Positions 1-6,852 of a stretch of 18,744 nt of DNA are shown in pieces. Source of the DNA: Clostridia bacterium (GTDB taxonomy: Bacteria > Bacillota_A > Clostridia > Oscillospirales > CAG-272); assembly GCA_017414585.1 (NCBI GenBank), contig JAFQLN010000046.1, forward strand, positions 1 through 18,744. The letters are read 5' to 3'. The translations under genes and the position numbers were made by a program. Each line of letters opens with the position of its first letter. Position 1 is the stretch's first letter. The notes beneath the pieces were generated by a model. It saw nothing but the letters and a program-made list of their open reading frames with translations, ran no database searches and was not told where the DNA came from.

Positions 1-23
1 CACGGAGAAGCGAAAAAAGCAAG

Positions 24-55
24 AAAAAAGCAGACCCGATGTTACTCGAATCTGC
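24..55 (-). terminator. Rho-independent terminator of tRNA-Leu copy 1
   Basis: On the minus strand a 10-bp stem (GCAGATTCGA with TCGGGTCTGC, two G-U pairs) closes a 6-nt loop and is followed by a run of six T. It begins only a few bases after the tRNA 3' end. The same stem, with a different loop, follows the second tRNA copy. Confidence 0.85.
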
Positions 56-59
56 TTCA

Positions 60-141
60 TGCGGAAAACGGGACTTGAACCCGTACGGTGTGAACCACAC
101 GCCCCTCAAACGTGCGCGTCTGCCAGTTCCGCCACTTCCGC
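60..141 (-). tRNA. tRNA-Leu (GAG), copy 1
   Basis: The reverse complement folds as a class II tRNA. The acceptor stem GCGGAAG pairs with TTTCCGC and the discriminator is A at position 60. The D arm matches the usual leucine form. The anticodon stem CACGT/GCGTG holds the loop TTGAGGG, giving anticodon GAG (plus-strand positions 105..107), which reads CUC and CUU codons. A short variable arm and the T arm ACGGG-TTCAAGT-CCCGT follow. The 3' CCA is not encoded and must be added by the CCA-adding enzyme. It is identical over all 82 nt to the copy at 1789..1870 and has its own promoter and terminator. Confidence 0.96.
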
Positions 142-174
142 GTCTGTTGACCGGACTTCCTGTCAACGTGTGAT

Positions 175-203
175 ATTATACCACGGAAGGGCGGATCTGT
201 CAA
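175..203 (-). promoter_or_regulatory. Sigma-A promoter of tRNA-Leu copy 1
   Basis: Perfect consensus on the minus strand: -35 TTGACA (198..203), 17-nt spacer, -10 TATAAT (175..180). It lies about 35 bp upstream of the mature tRNA 5' end, so a short 5' leader must be removed by RNase P. Confidence 0.93.
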
Positions 204-259
204 GGGCTTTTTCTAAAAAAGATAACGATTTTTAATAGGATTTTTCAGAACAGCATGGT

Positions 260-1624
260 TCAGCGGACTTTTCTGCCGTCGAGGAGAATGGTGTTTGCCC
301 GTCCTCTGCCGGAAGAGAAGCCGTCTTTATTGATATCGTCAAAAGCAACGACTTTCACGATTTCATCCACATCCGTGACAGGCTTGCCGTTGCAGGTGAT
401 GTTTTCCAGAGCAAGCGTGTCAGTCGTGCCGCTTGCGTATGGGTCAAAGATTTCGACATCGCCGCGCAGGTTGGAAAGAGGCCCGAGCACGATCAGGTAT
501 GTATTCGGTCGGACGGTTTCGGGACAGACATAGGTGATATTTTTGAGCGAAATGCAGCCGATGTTGGAGTTGAGGATGAACATACCGAAAATATCTCTGC
601 CGGGTTCAGCGGAGGCGTATCCGGGAACATCGGCTATAATATGAATATCCTCAAAGAAGAGATTGTCGGCAGAACCGACGCCGGAACCTTCCGGTTTCTC
701 TCCCAGTCTGTACGGCGGAGTCTGCAGGTACAGTTTGTATTCGTAAATCCCGCTGATTTTGCAGAAGTACATATCTTCGAGCGAGCAGTCGATTGTGGTG
801 CCGTCCGCGAAGGTGAACAGCCCCGGCTGCAGGCGCATGGCTTTGGCAGTGCTGCCGGACGCGGAGTGAATGTTCTCGCAGAACACATTGCGCGCGGGAC
901 CGTAGTTGATGGACGAACCGAGCCAGTCGTACATATTGAGCGCAACCAGATCGTCCCCCACGTATCCGCTGAAATTGCGGATATAGAGATTTTCGCAGTT
1001 TCCGTTGATATGCAGACCGTCGGCAAAGCAGCCGGTGAAGGAGAAGTTCTCGAATACACCGTCGGTCAGATCACCGACCTGTACACAGAAAGAAATTGCC
1101 CGGACGAACGTCATATCCGTCATGGTCAGGTGATCCACATTGTTGAACAGCATCGTGGTCTGTACACCTTTGAAGCCCTCGCAGTCCCCGTACCGTCTTA
1201 CGCTGCGGTGTGTACCGCATTCTTCCCAGCTTCCGCCGCGGATGGTGATATTGCAGTCGCGGTCGTCGGTGTCGATGGGAGCGAGGGTGCCGTCGTGAGT
1301 GTGTTCATTGCGCAGCATGACATATGGATAGGATGCGGCAAGCCGGATGACCGCTCCTTCCGCTTCGATGCGCCGGTTGGAGGGGATGACCACGGTGGCG
1401 TCGAGCCAGTATACCTCATCGGAGGCGGGAATGGTGATGATTTCGTGCTCACGAAGGGCACTCTGCAAAGCATCGGTCCAGACTTTTCCGTATTCTGCCT
1501 GCCGTACCAGATGACTGTAGGCGGTAAGGGACACGGCATCGGTCAGGGCAGCTGTTTTTGCTTCATTGCGGAGCTTGGCACCGAGCGCGGCTTCATAGAT
1601 TCTCTTTTTTGCTTCTGCGGACAT
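260..1624 (-). CDS. Intracellular GH28-like right-handed beta-helix protein
   Basis: A 454-residue protein of the pectate-lyase/polygalacturonase beta-helix fold. Residues about 60-95 (IPASDEVYWLDATVVIPSNR) look like the opening strand-turn repeats of this fold, and N-rich strand/turn repeats run through residues 120-430. The GH28 signatures are partly kept: ADGLHI at 201-206 stands where NTDG is usual, and GDDLVALN at 223-230 carries the conserved Asp pair. I see no GHG motif after it, and the usual RIK may be represented only by MRLQPG near residue 264. There is no signal peptide, so it should act in the cytoplasm, perhaps on imported oligogalacturonides or another uronate-bearing glycan (inference). 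ATG at 1624 follows AAGGAG by 7 nt. It sits between two identical tRNA-Leu units and is not in an operon with any other gene here. No clear terminator follows; only a weak T-rich stretch precedes the next promoter. Confidence 0.72.
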   Translation of the reverse strand: MSAEAKKRIYEAALGAKLRNEAKTAALTDAVSLTAYSHLVRQAEYGKVWTDALQSALREHEIITIPASDEVYWLDATVVIPSNRRIEAEGAVIRLAASYPYVMLRNEHTHDGTLAPIDTDDRDCNITIRGGSWEECGTHRSVRRYGDCEGFKGVQTTMLFNNVDHLTMTDMTFVRAISFCVQVGDLTDGVFENFSFTGCFADGLHINGNCENLYIRNFSGYVGDDLVALNMYDWLGSSINYGPARNVFCENIHSASGSTAKAMRLQPGLFTFADGTTIDCSLEDMYFCKISGIYEYKLYLQTPPYRLGEKPEGSGVGSADNLFFEDIHIIADVPGYASAEPGRDIFGMFILNSNIGCISLKNITYVCPETVRPNTYLIVLGPLSNLRGDVEIFDPYASGTTDTLALENITCNGKPVTDVDEIVKVVAFDDINKDGFSSGRGRANTILLDGRKVR

Positions 1625-1686
1625 ACGGATACTCCTTACGGTTTGAATGAAAACGGTAATGAAGAGACGGGAGGATGTGCGCTTTC

Positions 1687-1750
1687 GGATCTGCAGGATA
1701 ATCCGTGGGATCTTTTGCCGGACAATCCAACGGACAATCCTGCAGGATAA
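1687..1750. repeat. Degenerate 12-bp tandem repeat in the leader of the GH28-like gene
   Basis: Units start at 1696, 1708, 1720 and 1732, a strict 12-bp period, with core GGAYAATCC; the 1708 unit has drifted to GGATCTTTT. A degenerate 9-bp unit lies at 1687. Two 11-bp copies of CTGCAGGATAA (1691..1701 and 1740..1750) bound the array, which lies between the tRNA terminator and the GH28-like start. Confidence 0.7.
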
Positions 1751-1752
1751 AG

Positions 1753-1784
1753 AAAAAGCAGACCCGATGGATCATCGAATCTGC
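1753..1784 (-). terminator. Rho-independent terminator of tRNA-Leu copy 2
   Basis: Same 10-bp stem as at 24..55 (1758..1767 with 1775..1784), 7-nt loop, then five T on the minus strand. It isolates the tRNA from the GH28-like gene downstream. Confidence 0.82.
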
Positions 1785-1788
1785 TTCA

Positions 1789-1870
1789 TGCGGAAAACGG
1801 GACTTGAACCCGTACGGTGTGAACCACACGCCCCTCAAACGTGCGCGTCTGCCAGTTCCGCCACTTCCGC
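1789..1870 (-). tRNA. tRNA-Leu (GAG), copy 2
   Basis: Identical over 82 nt to the copy at 60..141, offset by 1729 bp. Anticodon GAG is at plus-strand 1834..1836; the CCA end is not encoded. The similarity continues through the terminator on one side and more loosely into the promoter region on the other, so the whole transcription unit, not just the mature tRNA, was duplicated. Confidence 0.96.
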
Positions 1871-1902
1871 GTCTTGCTGAAGCTATCGCCTCAACGGATG
1901 AT

Positions 1903-1931
1903 ATTATAGCACATCCGATGCTTTTTGTCAA
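1903..1931 (-). promoter_or_regulatory. Sigma-A promoter of tRNA-Leu copy 2
   Basis: Perfect consensus on the minus strand: -35 TTGACA (1926..1931), 17-nt spacer, -10 TATAAT (1903..1908). The spacer differs from that of copy 1. The -35 box lies 11 bp past the T-tract of the preceding terminator, so the two units are packed head to tail. Confidence 0.93.
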
Positions 1932-1942
1932 GGGGGGAAAGA

Positions 1943-1986
1943 GAAAAAAATCACGGGAAATCAGAAATAAATCCGATTTCCCGTGA
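1943..1986 (-). terminator. Terminator of the 75-residue membrane protein gene
   Basis: Perfect 12-bp stem TCACGGGAAATC/GATTTCCCGTGA (1975..1986 with 1951..1962), 12-nt loop, then seven to eight T on the minus strand. It starts 9 bp after the stop codon. Confidence 0.93.
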
Positions 1987-1995
1987 AATCCGTGT

Positions 1996-2223
1996 TTAAG
2001 CGTAGGACCAGACGTTGCCCTTGAGGATGATCATGATGATATCAACGATCCACATGAAGGGGATGAAGAGAAGAACGATGCTGATAACGATGCCGACGGT
2101 GTTCTTCGCATCTACGGCTTTTACGATACGGTAGATAGCCCATACGATGTCGAGCGCGGGGATTGCAAGGATAATCTTGATGATCATCGGAAGTGCTTCA
2201 AGCTGATTGAGAAGTTCTTTCAT
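1996..2223 (-). CDS. Small two-helix membrane protein, unknown function
   Basis: A 75-residue protein with two hydrophobic segments, about residues 12-32 and 43-67. They are split by a short polar stretch (YRIVKAVDAKN) rich in basic residues, which suggests a cytosolic loop. The second segment reads VISIVLLFIPFMWIVDIIMI. The size and hairpin-in-membrane layout recall small stress-linked membrane proteins such as the Pmp3/YqaE group, but I do not see that family's signature, so I make no family call. ATG at 2223 follows AAAGGAG by about 9 nt. It has its own promoter (2255..2283) and strong terminator (1943..1986), so it is a monocistronic, probably well expressed gene rather than a chance frame. 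Confidence 0.8.
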   Translation of the reverse strand: MKELLNQLEALPMIIKIILAIPALDIVWAIYRIVKAVDAKNTVGIVISIVLLFIPFMWIVDIIMIILKGNVWSYA

Positions 2224-2254
2224 GATGCGGTGCTCCTTTGTATAAGATACTTAT

Positions 2255-2283
2255 ACTATACACGAAAAGGAGGAAATTTGCAA
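2255..2283 (-). promoter_or_regulatory. Promoter of the 75-residue membrane protein gene
   Basis: Minus strand -35 TTGCAA (2278..2283), 17-nt spacer, -10 TATAGT (2255..2260). It lies about 32 bp upstream of the start codon, leaving a very short leader with the ribosome binding site. Confidence 0.75.
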
Positions 2284-2365
2284 GAGTTTTTTCGTAATTT
2301 TTAAGAAAAAATGTATAAAATTTGATTTTTGGAACGATTTTTTGCGGGCAGAAACCGGTGAGCAG

Positions 2366-2408
2366 AAAAACAGCCGCATATCCGCCTCAGGAAAGGAATA
2401 TGCAGCTG
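2366..2408 (-). terminator. Terminator after clpX
   Basis: An 11-bp stem CAGCTGCATAT/ATATGCGGCTG with one G-U pair (2398..2408 with 2371..2381) is followed by five T on the minus strand. It starts 7 bp after the clpX stop and closes the tig-clpP-clpX unit. Confidence 0.88.
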
Positions 2409-2415
2409 CCATACT

Positions 2416-3717
2416 TTATTTCAGAATCAGTTCCGGATCCGCGCGGTTTTTCACGCAGTCTGCGGTAATGACCACCTTCGCCACATCCGTGCGGGAGGGG
2501 AGGGAGAACATGATGTCCGTCATGGTCTCTTCGATGATGGAACGAAGACCGCGGGCACCGGTGTTTCTTTCAATCGCCTTTTCCGCAATGATCCGCAGAG
2601 CATCGGGCGCGAACTCGAGTTCCACGCCGTCCATTTCAAACAGCTTGGTGTACTGCTTGACAAGACAGTTCTTCGGTTCGGAGAGAATGCGGACCAGCGC
2701 GGATGCATCCAGATTTTCCAGTCCGACGATGACGGGAAGACGGCCGACGAGTTCGGGAATGATGCCGTACTTCACGATATCGTGCGCGGAAACATCCTTG
2801 AATACACCGTCGCGGAGCTTTTCTTCCTTCTTCTTGATATCGCCGCCGAAGCCGATGGACGACTGCCCCTTGCGCTGTTCGATCAGCTGATCGAGATTGT
2901 CGAATGCGCCGCCGCAGATGAAGAGGATGTTTTCCGTGTTTACCTGAATGAATTCCTGATTCGGATGCTTGCGTCCGCCCTGCGGAGGAACATTTGCAAC
3001 CGTGCCTTCGAGAATTTTCAGAAGCGCCTGCTGTACGCCTTCACCGGATACATCGCGGGTGATCGAGCGGTTTTCGCTCCGGCGGGAGATCTTGTCGATT
3101 TCGTCGATGTAGATGATGCCGCGTTCAGCCAGTTCGATGTCATAGTCCGCTGCCTGTACCAGTCGGAGCAGGATGTTTTCCACGTCTTCGCCGACGTATC
3201 CGGCTTCCGTCAGAGTGGTGGCGTCCGCGATAGCAAAGGGAACCTGCAGGGTCTTGGCAAGCGTCTGCGCCAGAAAGGTTTTACCGACGCCGGTGGGGCC
3301 GATCAGCAGGACATTACTCTTCTGAATTTCGACTTCGTCCGTGGGAGCTTCATCGCCGGCTTTTTTGTGCGCTTTCAGCTTGGCGGTTTTGTCGTGATGC
3401 ATGAGACGCTTGTAGTGGTTGTAAACAGCGACGGAAAGCGCAATTTTTGCCTTGTCCTGACCGATAATATACTCATCGAGCGTTGCCTTGATTTCAACCG
3501 GCGTGGGAAGTGTCTGACCGCTGAAATCAGCAGAGGGAGCTTCTTCGTCGTTGAAGTGGTCGAAGATGATATCGTTGCAGGCGTCGATGCATTTGTCGCA
3601 GATGTATAAGCCTGTCGGGGAAGGAATCAGGAATTCAACCTGATTTTCCCCGCGTCCGCAGAACGAGCAGGAACGCTCGACGCGGATTTTGCCGTTGTTG
3701 CGTGTGTTGTTAGCCAT
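2416..3717 (-). CDS. clpX: ATP-dependent Clp protease ATP-binding subunit ClpX
   Basis: AAA+ unfoldase that feeds tagged or unfolded proteins into ClpP in the cytosol. The 433-residue length fits the family. The N-terminal zinc-binding domain has Cys17, Cys20, Cys40 and Cys43. Walker A GPTGVGKT is at 140-147, the GYVG pore loop at 173-176, Walker B IYIDEID at about 202-208, and the [16 protein letters not shown] block follows. IGF at 288-290 is the loop that docks into ClpP, and GARGLRSI near the C terminus is the sensor 2 region. The ATG start encodes MANNTRNN; upstream is a modest AAAGG at a long spacing, so translation initiation looks weaker than for clpP. It lies 130 bp downstream of clpP with no terminator or clear promoter between, so it probably belongs to the tig operon. 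Confidence 0.98.
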   Translation of the reverse strand: MANNTRNNGKIRVERSCSFCGRGENQVEFLIPSPTGLYICDKCIDACNDIIFDHFNDEEAPSADFSGQTLPTPVEIKATLDEYIIGQDKAKIALSVAVYNHYKRLMHHDKTAKLKAHKKAGDEAPTDEVEIQKSNVLLIGPTGVGKTFLAQTLAKTLQVPFAIADATTLTEAGYVGEDVENILLRLVQAADYDIELAERGIIYIDEIDKISRRSENRSITRDVSGEGVQQALLKILEGTVANVPPQGGRKHPNQEFIQVNTENILFICGGAFDNLDQLIEQRKGQSSIGFGGDIKKKEEKLRDGVFKDVSAHDIVKYGIIPELVGRLPVIVGLENLDASALVRILSEPKNCLVKQYTKLFEMDGVELEFAPDALRIIAEKAIERNTGARGLRSIIEETMTDIMFSLPSRTDVAKVVITADCVKNRADPELILK

Positions 3718-3847
3718 CAGAATGTTTAGCCTTTCTTATGGTCGTGTTGAATAGCGCTTCGGTATACGGGGACTTTCCGGCACAAAATCAGCGCAGCGGA
3801 AGGTCGTGGGTGCTGTATAAATAACAGCCGAAAAAGCGCCGGAGTGC

Positions 3848-4432
3848 TTACGGTCTGTGTGCGATGACTTTGTCGATCAGGCCGTATGTGCAAGCCTGTT
3901 CTGCGGACATGAAGTTGTCGCGTTCAGTGTCAGCCGTGATGACTTCAATCGGCTTTCCGGTGTTTGCGGCGAGAATCGCGTTGAGCTTGTCCTTGGTTCT
4001 GAGAATATGCTCCGCGTGAATCTTGATATCCGTTGCCTGACCCTGCGCACCGCCGAGAGGCTGATGGATCATGATTTCACTGTTCGGCAGCGCCAGTCTC
4101 TTGCCCTTCGCACCGGAAGAAAGCAGGAATGCGCCCATCGAAGCTGCCATGCCCACGCAGATGGTGGAAACATCGCACTTGATGAAATTCATCGTATCGT
4201 AAATTGCCATGCCGGCTGTCACGGAACCGCCGGGGCTGTTGATGTAGAGAGAAATATCCTTGTCCGGGTCTTCCGCTTCGAGAAAGAGAAGCTGTGCGAC
4301 GACGAGAGATGCGGTAACATCGTTGACTTCATCAGCGAGGAAAACGATTCTGTCGTTGAGGAGACGGGAGTAGATGTCATAGGAGCGTTCGCCGCGGTTT
4401 GTCTGCTGTACGACCATAGGTACAAGTGCCAT
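3848..4432 (-). CDS. clpP: ATP-dependent Clp protease proteolytic subunit ClpP
   Basis: Serine peptidase that forms the barrel-shaped chamber of ClpXP. The full-length 194-residue form has the complete triad: Ser98 in GMAASMGA, His123 in MIHQPLGG and Asp172 in TERDNFM. The N-terminal [20 protein letters not shown] resembles the processed axial-loop region of Firmicute ClpP. ATG at 4432 is preceded by GGAGG about 9 nt upstream. It lies between tig and clpX in the standard bacterial order. A stable hairpin in the 178-bp gap to tig (4545..4583) could adjust its expression relative to trigger factor. Confidence 0.98.
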   Translation of the reverse strand: MALVPMVVQQTNRGERSYDIYSRLLNDRIVFLADEVNDVTASLVVAQLLFLEAEDPDKDISLYINSPGGSVTAGMAIYDTMNFIKCDVSTICVGMAASMGAFLLSSGAKGKRLALPNSEIMIHQPLGGAQGQATDIKIHAEHILRTKDKLNAILAANTGKPIEVITADTERDNFMSAEQACTYGLIDKVIAHRP

Positions 4433-4544
4433 AATATATACCTCCGATAATTATTGATATAGAGAATGAAAAATTGCGGATGGGGAATGGTATGCAATCA
4501 CTGTATTTTATCCGATACAGTTCCGTTTTATGCAGGAAATATGC

Positions 4545-4583
4545 GCAAAACCGCCGCCGACGGGTGAATCAGCAGCGGTTTGC
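4545..4583 (-). other. tig-clpP intergenic hairpin
   Basis: On the minus strand GCAAACCGCTGC pairs with GCGGCGGTTTTGC (one bulge, one G-U), giving about 12 bp around a 14-nt loop. No T-run follows, so it is not a standard terminator. It may be a processing site or mRNA stabiliser between tig and clpP (inference). Confidence 0.6.
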
Positions 4584-4610
4584 ATACAGTGATGACAGAT
4601 AGTCAAATGA

Positions 4611-5915
4611 TTATTCAGCGTCTGCAGCGGGTTCGACTTCGGTGATAACAGCCTTTTCGCGGACGAGGTCAATTGCCTTCTTGACCTTGAGGTCTTCAGC
4701 AACGGCGTCAGCAGCAACAGCTTCTTTGATCTTGTCGATTTCCATGCCGTATGCTTCGGAGAGACGGGTGTATTCTTCCGCGATTTCTTCTTCGGAAGCT
4801 GCGAGGTTTTCCTTCGCTGCGATCTTTTCGAGAGCGAGACGGGTCTTAACCTGCTTTTCGGCGTCGGGTCTCATCTGTGCGCGGAGGGTGTCGAGGTTCA
4901 TGCCGGTGTACTGGAAGTAGGTCTTGAGATCGAGACCGTTCATGCGCAGACGGTTGTCGTAGTCGCGTACGAAGTTTTCGGTTTCGTTTTCAAACATGCA
5001 TTCCGGAATGTCAGCTTCGAGCTTTTCGATGAGAGCTGCGATGAGCGCATCGTCAACCTTACCGTCAGCCTGCTTCTGATGACCGTCTTCAAGCTTTGCC
5101 TTGATGTCAGCCTTGTATTCGTCGAGGGTGTCGAATTCGGAAACATCCTTTGCGAAATCGTCGTCGAGAACGGGGAGTTCATTGAACTTGATGGCGTGGA
5201 GCGCGCACTTGAAGGTTGCTTCCTTGCCTGCGAGATTTTCTGCGTGGTAGTCAGCCGGGAAGGTAACAACAACGTCAAAGTTGTCGCCGATGTTCTTGCC
5301 GATAACCTGTTCTTCAAAGCCGGGGATGAACTGACCGGAACCGAGCTTGAGCTGGTGACCTTCAGCCTTGCCGCCTTCAAATGCTTCACCGTCAACGAAG
5401 CCTTCAAAGTCGATGGTAACGAGGTCGCCGTCTTCGGCAGCACGGTCGGTGATTTCGATCATGCGCGCATTGCGGTTCTGTACTCTCTTGAGTTCTTCTT
5501 CAACTTCCGCGTCGTCAGCGTGCTTGACGGGACGATCAACAGCGATGCCGAAATAGTCGTTGATTTCAACTTCGGGCTTGGTGAAGTAGGTTGCGGAGAG
5601 AACAACGCCGGTTTCGTCGATGGAGACGATGTCGAATTCGGGACGGCTTACGATCACGTCGGTGATGTCCTTCATCGCTTCGGTGTAAGCGTCGGGAATG
5701 ATTTCGTTGATAGCATCTTCGTAGAATACTTCCTTGCCGTACATCTTTTCAACAAGTGCACGGGGCGCTTTGCCCTTGCGGAAGCCGGGGATGGTAATAT
5801 TCTTGGAAGTCTTCTTGAATACCTTGTTGATGGCAGCTTCAAAAGTAGCGGCATCAACATCAAATGTAATCTTCTGCTGGTTTGCAGCAACAGTTTCCTG
5901 GGATTTCAGGCTCAT
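4611..5915 (-). CDS. tig: Trigger factor (ribosome-associated chaperone / PPIase)
   Basis: Binds the ribosome exit tunnel and shields nascent chains; its middle domain is an FKBP-type prolyl isomerase. The 434 residues carry the expected three parts. The N-terminal ribosome-binding domain (about 1-115) has the signature GFRKGKAP at 44-51. The FKBP domain (about 162-244) includes DGDLVTIDFEGFVDG and SGQFIPGFEEQVIG. The long helical C-terminal arms (about 245-434) end in a short acidic tail, EVEPAADAE. ATG at 5915 follows AAGGAG by about 9 nt. It is the first gene of a likely tig-clpP-clpX transcript and has a consensus promoter about 110 bp upstream with a structured leader. Codon choice looks like that of a highly expressed gene (repeated AAG, GAA, GTT and GCA). 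Confidence 0.98.
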   Translation of the reverse strand: MSLKSQETVAANQQKITFDVDAATFEAAINKVFKKTSKNITIPGFRKGKAPRALVEKMYGKEVFYEDAINEIIPDAYTEAMKDITDVIVSRPEFDIVSIDETGVVLSATYFTKPEVEINDYFGIAVDRPVKHADDAEVEEELKRVQNRNARMIEITDRAAEDGDLVTIDFEGFVDGEAFEGGKAEGHQLKLGSGQFIPGFEEQVIGKNIGDNFDVVVTFPADYHAENLAGKEATFKCALHAIKFNELPVLDDDFAKDVSEFDTLDEYKADIKAKLEDGHQKQADGKVDDALIAALIEKLEADIPECMFENETENFVRDYDNRLRMNGLDLKTYFQYTGMNLDTLRAQMRPDAEKQVKTRLALEKIAAKENLAASEEEIAEEYTRLSEAYGMEIDKIKEAVAADAVAEDLKVKKAIDLVREKAVITEVEPAADAE

Positions 5916-5967
5916 TGTCGGATTCTCCTTCAGATTTATATAACTTAATGAATAAACATGGAATAAC

Positions 5968-6002
5968 GGGGACTGCCTTCGTACAAATGGGCATAGTACC
6001 CC
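5968..6002 (-). other. Hairpin in the tig mRNA leader
   Basis: In the minus-strand transcript GGGG-U-ACU-AU-GCC pairs with GGC-AGU-CCCC around a 12-nt loop: ten pairs with small bulges. It lies about 55 nt upstream of the start codon and leaves the ribosome binding site free. Confidence 0.5.
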
Positions 6003-6025
6003 TTATGATTCACACAGCTTTTTAT

Positions 6026-6054
6026 ATTGTACAATTATTGACCCGCATTGTCAA
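6026..6054 (-). promoter_or_regulatory. Promoter of tig-clpP-clpX
   Basis: Minus strand -35 TTGACA (6049..6054), 17-nt spacer, -10 TACAAT (6026..6031). An inverted repeat TTGAC-N7-GTCAA overlaps the -35 box and the spacer (TTGACA read outward into GGGTCAA) and could be an operator. It is not a CtsR box, which is a tandem GGTCAAA-type repeat. Confidence 0.88.
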
Positions 6055-6096
6055 GGGACTTTCCGAAATTTTAAAAAATTTACAAATGAAAACGGT

Positions 6097-6131
6097 GAAA
6101 AAAACGTTTTTTTCGGAAAAGCATCCTTTTC
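6097..6131 (-). terminator. Possible terminator after the metallophosphoesterase gene
   Basis: A short stem GAAAAG-GATG-CTTTTC (6126..6131 with 6116..6121) overlaps the stop codon. It is followed by a perfect AT-rich palindrome, GAAAAAAACGTTTTTTTC (6097..6114), which supplies a T-run on either strand. The stem is weak, so the call is tentative, but it is the only candidate end for the eight-gene operon. Confidence 0.4.
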
Positions 6132-6846
6132 AGGCGAAAATGCGGAGCGGGACAAAGTCGAGAAAATCCGCCGATACGAGCTCAAAGCGGATGCCGCCGT
6201 ATTCTGCCGCCGCGTCCGGTGCATATCTGCCATGGATATGCCCGAAGTAACAGCGGCGGATGCCGTGTGCCTGCATCGTCTCAACCAGAGGGCGGCAGAG
6301 AAAATCGCCGTACACGGGCGGAAAATGCAGGAAAACGAGAATTTCCTCATTTCCCGTGCGCAGTTTTTCTGCTTCCGTGAGGGACAGTTCAAGCCGCATC
6401 GTTTCACGGTTCACGAGTTTTTCGTAATCGGTCGGGAAGATGGTGTTCTGCTGCTTTTCCTCGAGAAACCAGCCCCTCGACCCGGCAAGGATGAATCCCT
6501 CGGCACGCACCGCGCTGTTGTGCAGAAAGGTGATGTCTTCCGAGCCGATGCTGTCGAGAAATTGCCGCATTTTCGATACGCCCGTCCACCAGAAATCGTG
6601 ATTCCCCTTCGAGAGAATTTTCTTTCCCGGCAGAGCGGAGAGGAAACGGAAGTCAGCAGCAGCTTCATCCAGTGTCATCCCCCACGAGAAATCCCCCGGC
6701 AGCATCACCGTGTCGTTTTCGGTGATCAGATGCGTCCAGCGCGTGCGGATTTTGTTCGCGTGATCCGTCCAGCGGCTGCCGAATTTGTCCATGGGCTTGT
6801 TCACACTGCCGGAAAGATGCAGGTCGCCGATGGTGTAAAGAGCCAT
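6130..6846 (-). CDS. Calcineurin-like metallophosphoesterase
   Basis: A 238-residue cytosolic dimetal phosphoesterase with the full set of metal-ligand motifs: GDLHLS (Asp8, His10), PGDFSWG (Asp52), KGNHDFWW (Asn82, His83), FLHFPP (His174) and FGHIHG (His203, His205). The FWW and FSWG aromatics are typical of a Firmicute subgroup with no assigned substrate; phosphomonoesters, nucleotides or phosphodiesters are all possible, so no specific function is given. It is the last gene of the operon, with its ATG 6 bp after the thrC stop. There is no good ribosome binding site, so translation is probably coupled to thrC. Confidence 0.9.
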   Translation of the reverse strand: MALYTIGDLHLSGSVNKPMDKFGSRWTDHANKIRTRWTHLITENDTVMLPGDFSWGMTLDEAAADFRFLSALPGKKILSKGNHDFWWTGVSKMRQFLDSIGSEDITFLHNSAVRAEGFILAGSRGWFLEEKQQNTIFPTDYEKLVNRETMRLELSLTEAEKLRTGNEEILVFLHFPPVYGDFLCRPLVETMQAHGIRRCYFGHIHGRYAPDAAAEYGGIRFELVSADFLDFVPLRIFA

Positions 6847-6852
6847 GGGTGC

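Noticed and set aside
641..1750. Open frame of 369 codons on the plus strand ending in a DNPx tetrapeptide repeat
   Set aside because: Antisense to the GH28-like gene. The peptide repeat is only a translation of the 12-bp DNA repeat, and the frame has no start signals.
3769..3779. GGGACTTTCC resembles the eukaryotic NF-kappa-B site
   Set aside because: This is a bacterial chromosome; the resemblance is coincidental. It is discussed only as a possible local motif.
6026..6054. CtsR or CIRCE heat-shock operator at the tig promoter
   Set aside because: There is no tandem GGTCAAA pair in the right spacing and no TTAGCACTC-N9-GAGTGCTAA repeat; only a short 5-bp inverted repeat is present.
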